A stretch of 64,000 nucleotides of DNA from Halotia branconii CENA392 (lineage in GTDB: Bacteria; Cyanobacteriota; Cyanobacteriia; Cyanobacteriales; Nostocaceae). The notes under the pieces are model-generated. The model had not been told where the DNA came from. It saw only the letters and a program-made list of their open reading frames with translations, and made no database searches. This document shows, one piece after another, positions 23,558-30,907 of the stretch. Location of the stretch: the NCBI RefSeq assembly GCF_029953635.1, contig NZ_CP124543.1, positions 6,728,367 to 6,792,366 of the forward strand, read 5' to 3'. Position numbers and translations under genes: made by a program. Each line of letters opens with the position of its first letter. Positions within the stretch are counted from its first letter, which is position 1.

Positions 23558-24616
23558 ATGACAATTACGCCTAGTCAGAACAGGACTTTGTTCAACGATC
23601 TTGCAGCACTACTCACAGGGCAGCTTGTTCTGCATGAGGACGCTGGCTATGAACAGGTGCGCCAACTCTGGAATGGCAGAGTGAAAACCCGACCCGCCGC
23701 GATCGCTCGTTGTTTAACTGTAGAAGATGTCATTCATACCGTTCGCTGGACGCGAGCAAACGGTTTGCCACTTTCGGTTCGAGGGGGAGGACACGACTTT
23801 GCCGGACGAGCGCTGGCTCAGAATGGTGTCGCGATCAATTTGTCCCAGATGAAAGCTGTCACCATCGATCCAGACAAGCGCACAGCCCATGTTCAAGGTG
23901 GAGCAACAGCAGGCGACCTGATTGAGGCAGCAGAGAAATATGGGTTGGCAACCACTACAGGAACCGCCTCCCTTGGGATGTCTGGATTTACCCTAGTACT
24001 CTGGCAAGTCAACTTTGCTGGGTTAATGGGAAAAAAGTCCAGTTCTTTTCTCCCCCTGCTTCCTCTGCTTCCCCTGCTTCCCCTGCTTGCCTCCACCCGT
24101 CATTTTTGGGTTGACAAACCACTAGGAGGAGGCTATAGCCCTCTGACAGGGGCTTATGGACTGGGTGTTGATAACCTGCTATCCGCACAGGTCGTCATTG
24201 CCGACGGGCAACTTGTGACCGCAAACGCCCAGGAAAATGCAGACCTGTTTTGGGGACTGCGCGGCGGCGGCGGCAACTTTGGCGTTGTCGTCTCCTTGGA
24301 GTATCGCCTGCATCCCCTGACAACGGTGCTATCGGGTATGTTGTTCTATCCTCTGGAGCAAGCTAGAGCAGTGTTTCGCCAGTTCAACGAGTTCATCGCC
24401 ATAGCACCCGATGAATTGACGATTCAATTTGGGTTCATCCAAACGCCAGAGGGTCAGACGGTTTTGTTGCTCTCACCGACATATTGTGGTGCGCCGGAAG
24501 CAGGCGAGGCAGCGATCGCTCCTCTGCGGACATTTGGCACACTGCTGGTCGATCGGGTGCAACCCGTCACCTATAATGGAATGGCACTAAGAAAAGCTGT
24601 AAGGTATGTGAGATAA
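23558..24616 (+). pseudogene. BBE/VAO-type FAD-linked oxidase, interrupted by a MITE and an IS4 element
   Basis: The N-terminal FAD domain is clear: SVRGGGHDFAGRALAQNGVA, with the His that can bind FAD covalently, and VQGGATAGDL. A 129-bp MITE inserted at CTAG adds 43 in-frame codons between GMSGFTL and GGGYSPLTGAYGLG; removing it restores the contiguous TLGGGY motif. The C-terminus is cut at 24578 by an IS element. Across the IS the frame would continue for only about 14 codons (ALIHRAEIAPKGRQ), then run into a ScyD/ScyE-like fragment. Full family length is about 450-480 aa; this protein lacks the C-terminal BBE domain. AAGGAG precedes the ATG. Confidence 0.82.
23997..24125. repeat. CTAG-flanked MITE with CCCCTGCTTC repeat (copy B), translated in frame
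   Basis: 129 bp, exactly 43 codons, flanked by CTAG (23993-23996 and 24122-24125). Left end CTAGTACTCTGGCAAGTCAA; right end GGGTTGACAAACCACTAG. The centre is a CCCCTGCTT array encoding LPLLPLLPLLPLL. The right half is the reverse complement of copy A at 15302. Because the length is a multiple of three and it has no stop in this frame, the host reading frame stays open. Confidence 0.75.
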
Positions 24617-26185
24617 GGATTACAGCTTTTAATGCCAGGGAGCGGAGTAATGGCATAGATTACTGCGATCGCTCTAGGAGAGATGATGTAGGGTTGCCCA
24701 AAAAGTTTTTGTAGGTAGAAAAAGCTTACTCGTCTGTGAAATACTTTTTTTGAGACGAGCAAGCGAATACGATAATTACTACTGTGACACTACGAGTACA
24801 AATCCTCAAGGACAAATTGAATCAAAGTTTAGGGCTACCTTTTAAAGAATTATTGCCAGAATCTGCAATTAGGCAAACAATCTCTGATTTAAAGATCAAA
24901 TACAAAAAGCGATTATTTGACCCATTTATAACGTTGTGGGCATTTTTATCTCAAGTTTTAGATACTGATAAAACTTGCCACAATGCTGTGAGTAAGATAA
25001 TTGCACATTTGGCAGAATCAGAGGTAGAAGTTCCCTCAACAGATACAAGTGCATACTGCCAAGCAAGGTCGAGATTACCAGAAAAATTATTGGAGAAACT
25101 CTTCAATTATTCAGCACAAAATTTAGAAGAGAAAGTGACACAAGAAAACTTATGGTGTGGTCGGAATGTGAAAGTGATAGATGGCTCGACTGTCTCCATG
25201 CCGGACACTGTAGAGAATCAAAAAGAATACCCTCAACCTAGTAGTCAGAAACCTGGATGTGGATTCCCAATTGCCAAAATTGGGGTGATATTCAGTTTAG
25301 CTACAGGAGCCGCTATTGCATTATGTATCGATGTTCTGAACACCCATGATATTAAATTAGCAAGGAGGTTGTACAGTTTTCTCAAACCAAATGATGTGCT
25401 TTTAGGGGATAGAGCGTTTTGCGCTTACGCTGATATGTTTGCTATTAAACAACTTGATTGTGATGCCGTATTTCGTAAGCATTCATCTCGCACAACAACC
25501 ATGCGAAAAGGCAAAATCGTTGGAGACTGTGACAAGCTTGTTACTTGGTATAAACCTAAAAGATGCCCTTCATGGTTGAGTAAAGACGAATTTGATGCTC
25601 TACCTCCTTCAATAATTGTACGAGAAATTTACTACTACATTGTAATTCCTGGTTTTCGTACTGCAAGAGTCAGTTTAATCACTACTTTATTAGATCAAGC
25701 AATTTATCCGACCTTAAAAATAGTTCAAATCTACTATCAACGGTGGCAAGTTGAACTCGATTTAAGACATTTGAAAACTACTCTAGGTATGGATGTTTTG
25801 CGATGTAAAACCCCTTCAATGGTACGCAAAGAAATTCATGTTTATTTACTTGCTTACAATTTACTTCGGAGCTTGATGTGGCAGGCTGGGACTACTTATA
25901 ATACCCCTCCAAGTCGTTTATCGCTACAAGGTACTCGCCATCATTTAATTAATTTTATTCCCAAATTCGAGGTTGCTGACTCTAAAAAACGGCTTAGACT
26001 TTATTGCACTTTGCTAAAAATTATCGTTCACAAAGAAGTTCCTGACCGTCCCGCACGCACTGAACCACGAGTTATTAAACGCCGCCCCAAAGCTTACCCC
26101 AGATTGACCAAACCCCGGCAAGAATTACGCAAACAATTGCAGAATGCTTAAATCACAAGCCTTTTAGGTTTTCTTAGTGCCATTC
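24579..26185 (+). mobile_element. IS4-family insertion sequence, complete
   Basis: 1607 bp, bounded by perfect inverted repeats of 17 bp (GAATGGCACTAAGAAAA at 24579-24595 and its complement ending at 26185). It is flanked by a 10-bp target duplication, ACCTATAATG (24569-24578 and 26186-26195). The single transposase gene is intact. Duplication length and the YREK motif fit the IS4 family. It has split the FAD-oxidase gene from its remaining 3' bases. Confidence 0.92.
24784..26151 (+). CDS. IS4-family DDE transposase
   Basis: 455 aa from GTG 24784. Catalytic residues: first Asp in VKVIDGSTVSMPD, second in VLLGDRAFCAYAD, and Glu within the IS4 signature Y-(2)-R-(3)-E-(6)-K, here YYQRWQVELDLRHLK. 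The N-terminal region has SEVEVPSTDTSAYCQARSRL, and the C-terminal end is basic (RPKAYPRLTKPRQELRKQLQ). The frame is uninterrupted and both IS ends are present, so the element may still be mobile. Confidence 0.95.
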   Translation: MTLRVQILKDKLNQSLGLPFKELLPESAIRQTISDLKIKYKKRLFDPFITLWAFLSQVLDTDKTCHNAVSKIIAHLAESEVEVPSTDTSAYCQARSRLPEKLLEKLFNYSAQNLEEKVTQENLWCGRNVKVIDGSTVSMPDTVENQKEYPQPSSQKPGCGFPIAKIGVIFSLATGAAIALCIDVLNTHDIKLARRLYSFLKPNDVLLGDRAFCAYADMFAIKQLDCDAVFRKHSSRTTTMRKGKIVGDCDKLVTWYKPKRCPSWLSKDEFDALPPSIIVREIYYYIVIPGFRTARVSLITTLLDQAIYPTLKIVQIYYQRWQVELDLRHLKTTLGMDVLRCKTPSMVRKEIHVYLLAYNLLRSLMWQAGTTYNTPPSRLSLQGTRHHLINFIPKFEVADSKKRLRLYCTLLKIIVHKEVPDRPARTEPRVIKRRPKAYPRLTKPRQELRKQLQNA

Positions 26186-26201
26186 ACCTATAATGCTCTG
26201 A

Positions 26202-27344
26202 TTCATCGAGCAGAGATCGCCCCGAAAGGTCGCCAATCGAGATAACCTGCTGCAAGCTCCTGATTTTAGCCAGTTGATCGCAATCGATAACTTTGACGGT
26301 GGTGCTGACTGGACAAGACTCAGGGATTTTGGAGCGTATGAGCAAAACAACAACCCTGATGGGCAAGATGTCGTTAACAACCTCTATGATTTGCTCATAG
26401 AGGACAATACAGCCTATGTGGTGGATGCAGGTGCGAACGATTTACTCAGTCAGCGAGCCTTTGGCAGCGAACTGACTCTAGAAACAGTCTTTCCAATTAT
26501 TTATACCACGACCGATCCGCTCACGGGTGAATCAGTGGTGCGGCAGCCTGTCCCCAATTCAATGCCGGATCAACTGCCGATCGCGCTGATGCTGCAAGGT
26601 GCTTTGGTCGATAAAGCAGACTATTCTAACTATGCCCAAACAGTCGCCAGCTATGGATTTGTGGTCGTGGTTCCTAACAATCAGCGGACGGTAACCCCAC
26701 CCAATGGTGAAACGGTGACGGGTCTACTTTCTGAGCAAGGACAAGTGAACGCGGTGCTGGAGCAGATGAAAGTGGAAGATGCCGATCCGACTTCACCGAT
26801 TTTTGAAATTGCCGATACCGAAACACTAGGACTCCTGGGACACTCGTTTGGCGGAGCCGTCGGATTAGGCGCAACACAGGATGAGATTTGCATACCCGGA
26901 ATTTGCTCCCAAGACTACACAATTCCTCCAGAGTTGCAGGCAGGTATTTTCTATGGCACTAGCTTTCGCGATCGGCAAACTGGAGAATTTTTGCCCATCG
27001 ATAACGAAGGAATCGCCGTCGGGCTGATTCAGGGCAGTTTGGATGGCGTGATTCCACCGAGCAATAGTCAAACAACTTACGATCGCATTCTCAACCCGCC
27101 CAAAGTCTCAGTTACCGTAGAAGGTGCGAACCACTATAGCATCACAAACGTTGACAACCCTGAGCGGGAGCCAAACAGACCCACATTAGGCCAGACCACG
27201 GCAACTGAGACGATTGGACGCTGGAGTGGATTATTTTTGCGATCGCATCTGCTCCACGATCGAGGTGCATTTAATTATATCTACGGCACTGGCGACAATC
27301 TCGATCCGAATGTGAGTGTGATTAGTCAAACTCCAGTGTATTAA
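26202..27344 (+). CDS. Chimeric ORF: ScyD/ScyE-like fragment fused to chlorophyllase-like alpha/beta hydrolase
   Basis: The frame is open from 26202, with a possible TTG start at 26274 (356 aa) and no good Shine-Dalgarno. Residues 1-75 (QLIAIDNFDGGADWTRLRDF, NNNPDG, TAYVVDAGANDLL) match an internal piece of ScyD/ScyE-type beta-propeller proteins. From about residue 80 (TDPLTGESVVRQPVPNSMPD onward) it is an alpha/beta hydrolase of the cyanobacterial chlorophyllase/dienelactone type. It has the nucleophile LLGHSFGGAVGLG, the acid region LIQGSLDGVIPPS and the His in EGANHYSITN. The hydrolase part looks complete but lost its own N-terminus and signal. Expression could come from readthrough of the adjacent IS; this is inference. 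Confidence 0.65.
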   Translation, partial: FIEQRSPRKVANRDNLLQAPDFSQLIAIDNFDGGADWTRLRDFGAYEQNNNPDGQDVVNNLYDLLIEDNTAYVVDAGANDLLSQRAFGSELTLETVFPIIYTTTDPLTGESVVRQPVPNSMPDQLPIALMLQGALVDKADYSNYAQTVASYGFVVVVPNNQRTVTPPNGETVTGLLSEQGQVNAVLEQMKVEDADPTSPIFEIADTETLGLLGHSFGGAVGLGATQDEICIPGICSQDYTIPPELQAGIFYGTSFRDRQTGEFLPIDNEGIAVGLIQGSLDGVIPPSNSQTTYDRILNPPKVSVTVEGANHYSITNVDNPEREPNRPTLGQTTATETIGRWSGLFLRSHLLHDRGAFNYIYGTGDNLDPNVSVISQTPVY

Positions 27345-27430
27345 TTCATTCCTAGCCAAAGTACAGGAAACTGAGGAATATAGAAATCATTTGATATAGA
27401 CATTCTCCTCTGAAGTTTATGGATTCCGAT

Positions 27431-27566
27431 CGTGTTGGTGTTGACGGGTGGACGATAACGCATTGAGGCAGAATATCGATCATTGCTGTGATCGAGTGAA
27501 TTTGAACTGACGCAAGTGATTCCGACTTCCTCAATGATCAGCATCATTGAAGCGGTGAAGCTCTAA
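27431..27566 (+). pseudogene. O-methyltransferase 3'-end relic (second copy)
   Basis: Reads VLVLTGGR, stop, RIEAEYRSLL, stop, SSEFELTQVIPTSSMISIIE and AVKL, TAA: the same C-terminal segment as the relic at 12838-13213, with two stops. Only the last about 45 codons of the gene persist. Confidence 0.65.
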
Positions 27567-27601
27567 GTTCGTTTGGAATACAGCAATTCTAATTCTGTCT
27601 C

Positions 27602-28099
27602 ATGAACGACTACCGCGCTATTACACATTCACTCAATAAGAGCAATTTTATGACACAATCTTTCTGGCTTTTTGGTTCTTGCCTCACCATCCTTGCTGAT
27701 CGCACCACAACCGACGGACAGTACGATCTAATCGAAGGTTACTTTCCACTTGGTACACAGACTCCTCTCCATCGCCACACTCGCTACTTTGAGCAACTCT
27801 ATGTGCTGGAAGGAGAGCTCACGGTTTGGGCAGGTGAGAAAAAGGTTGTACTCAGCAGGGGTGAAAGCTTCTTGATTCCGGTTGGCACACCCCACGTCGT
27901 TGCCGCGATCGGTGATCAACCTGCTCATGGATTAGTGATTGCTGCGCCCAGTGGCTTTGCTCAGTTGATTGCCGTAACGGGGACGCAAAATAAGGCAGAA
28001 ACACCTGACATGGCGCTGTTTGCTAGCATTTCTGCCGAGATTGGCGACGAGATTTTGGGGCCGCCCGGAACCTTACCCTCCGCTGCCACAAAAACGTAG
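27602..28099 (+). CDS. Cupin-domain protein
   Basis: 165 aa; a start at 27650 (MTQSFWLFG) is an alternative and would give 149 aa. Cupin motif 1 is TPLHRHTRYFEQLYVLEGEL, with two His and a Glu; motif 2 is GESFLIPVGTPHVVAA. The family resembles quercetin-2,3-dioxygenase-like cupins. It is followed after 35 bp by a truncated SnoaL-like gene, a cupin-SnoaL order also seen at 22455-23483, suggesting duplication of a two-gene set. Confidence 0.78.
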   Translation: MNDYRAITHSLNKSNFMTQSFWLFGSCLTILADRTTTDGQYDLIEGYFPLGTQTPLHRHTRYFEQLYVLEGELTVWAGEKKVVLSRGESFLIPVGTPHVVAAIGDQPAHGLVIAAPSGFAQLIAVTGTQNKAETPDMALFASISAEIGDEILGPPGTLPSAATKT

Positions 28100-28134
28100 T
28101 AAGTCCATTGCAGATAGCCAAGGAGAAACCTTTA

Positions 28135-28356
28135 ATGTCATTAGAACAAAACAAAGCCATTGTCCTCCAATTCTACAAAGCTGTTAACCAAGGAAATTTA
28201 GAGCAAGCCAAGGAGATGCTTGCTTTGAACATTGTTGTTCATATAATGACGGGATCGGTTATCCGCAGTAGTGATAACTTTTTTGAACACCTACAGATGG
28301 CGCGCTCTACGTTCCCAGATGTTTACTACACGATTGAAACTGACACTAGCGTTTAA
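28135..28356 (+). pseudogene. SnoaL/NTF2-like protein, C-terminal half missing
   Basis: ATG 28135 follows AAGGAGA. The protein starts SLEQNKAIVLQFYKAVNQGN, a classical SnoaL-like N-terminus, and reaches FPDVYYTIETDTSV before a TAA. Normal proteins continue about 60 more residues with the second half of the barrel (D...VVxRxTxxGTH-like strands). The product of about 73 aa is unlikely to fold as a complete barrel. Confidence 0.65.
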
Positions 28357-28444
28357 CTGCGTCATTAGCCAGTAAGAAAACAGGGAGTTGAACAATAGAC
28401 GGCTCACGGCTCACTGAATCGGTGTAGAAGAAATTAGGAAAAAG

Positions 28445-29365
28445 ATGATGAACCAAAACAAAGAGATTTACGATTGTGTCATTGTCGGTGGCGGCTGTGC
28501 CGGACTCAGCGCGGCACTCCTTTTGGGCAGAGGTCGCCGTCGAGTATTAGTCTGCGATAAAGGCAATCCACGCAACGCTTCTGCCCACGAGTCACACAGT
28601 TTTTTCACCCGCGACGGTATCAGCCCGCACGAACTTTTGAACATCGGGCGCAACCAACTCAAGCCCTACAAAAGCGTCGAATTTCAAACGATCGGGGTCA
28701 AGGAAATCAAACCATCCGGCAACCAATTTGACGTTGTGTTCGAGGATGGCACAGTGGAAAAATCACGCAAAATTTTGCTGGCTTTCGGGGTAATTGATGA
28801 ATTTCCAGATATCGAAAACTTTGGTGAGTTTTGGGGTACAAGCGTTTTTCATTGTCCGTATTGCCACGCTTGGGAAGTGCGCGACGAACCGCTTGCCGTT
28901 GTCGACAATGGTGAAACTGGCATCGAAATGGCGGCGCTACTTAAAAACTGGAGTGCCGATTTAGTCCTCTGCACCAACGGCGAAGCCGAGCTAACCGCCG
29001 ATCAAAGGAAACTGCTGGAAAACCATAAAATCATTGTCCGTGAAGAGAAGATTACCCGACTCGAAGGCAATAAAGGACGATTGGAAACCATTATTTTTGA
29101 AACGAGCGAAAAAATTGAGTGTCACGGAATGCTGATACGACCAAAGCAAAAGCTTCGCTCAGACTTAGCTGAAAAATTAGGCTGTGAGTTGAATGAATTC
29201 AATTTAATCAAGACTACCAATGTTTTTAACGAAACCAGCGTCAAAGGCGTTTATGCGGCAGGTGACATCACTTCACCCATGCAAGCGATCGCCGTTGCTG
29301 TTTTTCAGGGTAGCGCTGCCGCCAGCGGCTTAAATTACTCCCTGATTGCGGAAGACTTCGTCTAA
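28445..29365 (+). CDS. Thioredoxin-reductase-like FAD/NAD(P) oxidoreductase
   Basis: 306 aa. FAD motif DCVIVGGGCAGLSAALLLGR, redox-active HCPYCHAWEV (CxxC) at about residues 137-146, and the C-terminal GVYAAGDITSPMQAIAVAVF. The NAD(P) region is divergent (VVDNGETGIEMAALLKNW instead of GGGxSA). The group includes TrxR-like enzymes that reduce dithiols or act as dithiol oxidases in natural-product loci (GliT/HlmI-like). No thioredoxin gene is adjacent. It is the last intact enzyme of the island. Confidence 0.88.
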   Translation: MMNQNKEIYDCVIVGGGCAGLSAALLLGRGRRRVLVCDKGNPRNASAHESHSFFTRDGISPHELLNIGRNQLKPYKSVEFQTIGVKEIKPSGNQFDVVFEDGTVEKSRKILLAFGVIDEFPDIENFGEFWGTSVFHCPYCHAWEVRDEPLAVVDNGETGIEMAALLKNWSADLVLCTNGEAELTADQRKLLENHKIIVREEKITRLEGNKGRLETIIFETSEKIECHGMLIRPKQKLRSDLAEKLGCELNEFNLIKTTNVFNETSVKGVYAAGDITSPMQAIAVAVFQGSAAASGLNYSLIAEDFV

Positions 29366-29429
29366 ATCAAGGTGGTTTCTACCTTTATCAATCGTTATTG
29401 ATAGGGAATAGCTTCCTTTGCGTGCTTGT

Positions 29430-29590
29430 TCAAACACGCCATAGGGATTTCACCACACCAGTACATGATTCAACAACGAGTGGAACGGGCTAAATTGATG
29501 CTGTCGAAAACATATTTTGCGATACGCCTTTACGCGTTAAGCTTCGCTTATCGCAGACATCGCTTTCCAAACTGGGTTCTGAAGAATCAG
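29430..29590 (+). pseudogene. AraC 3' relic with a different HIP1-site insertion
   Basis: CACGCCATAGGGATTTCACC, CAGTACATGATTCAACAACG and AGTGGAACGGGC match the araC coding sequence around the segment QYVIQQRVERAK. At the HIP1 site it reads GCGAT, about 26 extra bases (ACGCCTTTACGCGTTAAGCT, TCGCTTAT), CGCAGAC. The insertion shares AAGCTTCGCTTA-like sequence with those at 10014 and 18270 but is not the same. Homology ends at about 29570. Confidence 0.65.
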
Positions 29591-29629
29591 AAAATTTGAA
29601 CTTTTGAGTTGGAGTCAGGAGACAAATTT

Positions 29630-29752
29630 ATGTTAAAGCAAAACTTAAGGATGCATATTTTTTGGTGGATTTTAGTTTCTAGCGTCAATATTTTACTTTT
29701 AGTTATTTTTTACGAAACAATATACTTAAATGACATTTCCACTTTTGTTTGA
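29630..29752 (+). CDS. Small single-span membrane peptide (hypothetical)
   Basis: 40 codons from ATG 29630, preceded by a strong AGGAGA. The peptide has one hydrophobic segment (IFWWILVSSVNILLLVIFY). Its end overlaps the transposase relic that starts near 29730, so it may be the truncated 5' end of a longer membrane gene. No family recognised. Confidence 0.35.
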   Translation: MLKQNLRMHIFWWILVSSVNILLLVIFYETIYLNDISTFV

Positions 29753-30182
29753 AGTTTATAAACCAAAACAAAGATTATTAGAATCGAATCTCTATCAAAC
29801 CAAACCAGAAATTGCGGCCTCTATGATTAAAAATCTTCGTCAAAAGGGGTTTAAATTCAAGTTGGTACTAGCGGATAGTTTATACGGTGAGCAGCGCGTT
29901 GGGCGACTTTGCCGACTTGAAGCGACTGCGAACCCGGAGGGTGAAAGCGAAAGTAATTTTGTGAGTATATTGTGTCAATTAGAACTAAATTTTGTAGTAG
30001 CGATTCGGAGTAATCATGGAATCTGGCTACCACAGGGACAGAAAGTGAGGCATAATCGTTGGCGACCATATAACCGTATATTTTCAGATGGGACGCAAGA
30101 AAAAAGGTATATTCGAGAAATAGTATTTGGCAAGCGTCGAGATACTCAATATTGGCAAGTTACTACTGACCCAGATTGCTAA
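29730..30182 (+). pseudogene. IS701-like DDE transposase fragment with an 18-codon repeat insertion
   Basis: PLLFEVYKPKQRLLESNLYQ, FKLVLADSLYGE (catalytic Asp), VVAIRSNHGIWLPQ and REIVFGKRRDTQYWQVTTDP are the middle of an IS701-type transposase. Both ends are missing. Between YGE and SESNFVS an in-frame insertion of about 54 bp (codons for QRVGRLCRLEATANPEGE) carries the GCAGCGCGTTG...AAGCGACTG hairpin repeat also seen at 30226-30266. Confidence 0.65.
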
Positions 30183-30228
30183 TTCTGTTCGGAGTCATTG
30201 GGGGATAGAAAATTCATTGCATTGGAGA
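30173..30228 (+). pseudogene. ISAs1-like transposase scrap
   Basis: Read in the frame CAG ATT GCT AAT, the DNA gives QIANSVRSHWGIENSLHW, the C-terminal signature of ISAs1/H-repeat transposases. It is fused directly to the preceding IS701-like fragment and runs into a hairpin repeat. Only about 18 codons remain. Confidence 0.5.
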
Positions 30229-30266
30229 GGCAGCGCGTTGCGGGGGTTCCCCCCGTTGTAGCGACT
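30226..30266. repeat. GCAGCGCGTTG/GTAGCGACT hairpin repeat
   Basis: GGCAGCGCGTTGCGGGGGTT and CCCCCCGTTGTAGCGACT form a stem (GGGGG/CCCCC) with conserved flanks. A variant with a GGCGACTTTGCC-like stem lies at about 29892-29930 inside the transposase relic. It is a small dispersed repeat of the kind common in Nostocales. Confidence 0.5.
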
Positions 30267-30270
30267 AGAG

Positions 30271-30663
30271 TTGACCTTGAGGGGGGTAGATAACATTGAT
30301 GAATTGCTACAGCAAAGGTTTGCTTTGATTAACCTTTGGCGAGCGATCACTCCGGTTTATGAGTCACTATTAGCAGTGTGCCACGCTCTTAGTATCGCAC
30401 CAAAAGACTTCGTAGCTAGTGACCTTGTGTGCCGGGATTACGTTAGTGGAAGCTACTTAATAACCTATAACCCAACACATCAATGGTTCTACTTACCCCA
30501 AATGCAACCCTCAAAAGCACTATTGTTTAAGTGCTTTGACTCAAAAGAAGATGGACGGGCGAGGTTTGCTGCTCATACTGGGTTTGATGATCCAACAAGC
30601 CCACCGGATGCCCCAACTAGGGAAAGTATTGAATTGCGGGCGCTGGTTTTCTATCCTACATGA
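30271..30663 (+). pseudogene. CmcJ/NvfI-family oxidoreductase, C-terminal half only
   Basis: 130-codon frame (TTG start). LINLWRAITPVYESLLAVCH, APKDFVASDLV, YNPTHQWFYLPQMQPSKALL and DPTSPPDAPTRESIELRALV are hallmark segments of the CmcJ/NvfI/asaB-like family, iron/2-oxoglutarate-type or methyltransferase-associated enzymes of secondary metabolism. Full-length members have about 250-300 residues. Here the N-terminal half, with part of the metal site, is missing and replaced by transposase scraps. Confidence 0.7.
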
Positions 30664-30709
30664 CGAGGGCTGGTATCCTCGACTGCGACTGCACTATTAC
30701 ATACTTGCT

Positions 30710-30907
30710 TTACCTAGATACAGCATCTGAATTACGTTTCCACTCCTGTTTGAGCAATTCTTGGTAAGTCTTTTCCCTCATCATCATCTGCTGGTACAGC
30801 ATGGGCAAAAACTCTTTAGCTTGTTCACCAGACATCTGCTGCACTTGGTCAGCAAAAACTCTCAAGCTAAATTCTTGTTCTAAAGATAATTCAATGGGAT
30901 AGTTCAT
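30710..30907 (-). CDS. nblA: NblA family, phycobilisome degradation adaptor
   Basis: 65 aa, normal NblA size. IELSLEQEFSLRVFADQVQQ, MSGEQAKEFLPMLYQQMMMR and KTYQELLKQEW match the two-helix NblA fold closely. NblA binds phycobiliproteins and the ClpC chaperone and triggers phycobilisome breakdown in nutrient starvation. It is transcribed toward the island's last fragment. This is one of the clearest markers that the host is a phycobilisome-containing cyanobacterium. Confidence 0.9.
   Translation of the reverse strand: MNYPIELSLEQEFSLRVFADQVQQMSGEQAKEFLPMLYQQMMMREKTYQELLKQEWKRNSDAVSR

Noticed and set aside
24784..26151. IS4 transposase considered as part of the enzyme island
   Set aside because: Perfect inverted repeats and target duplication show it is a self-contained insertion.
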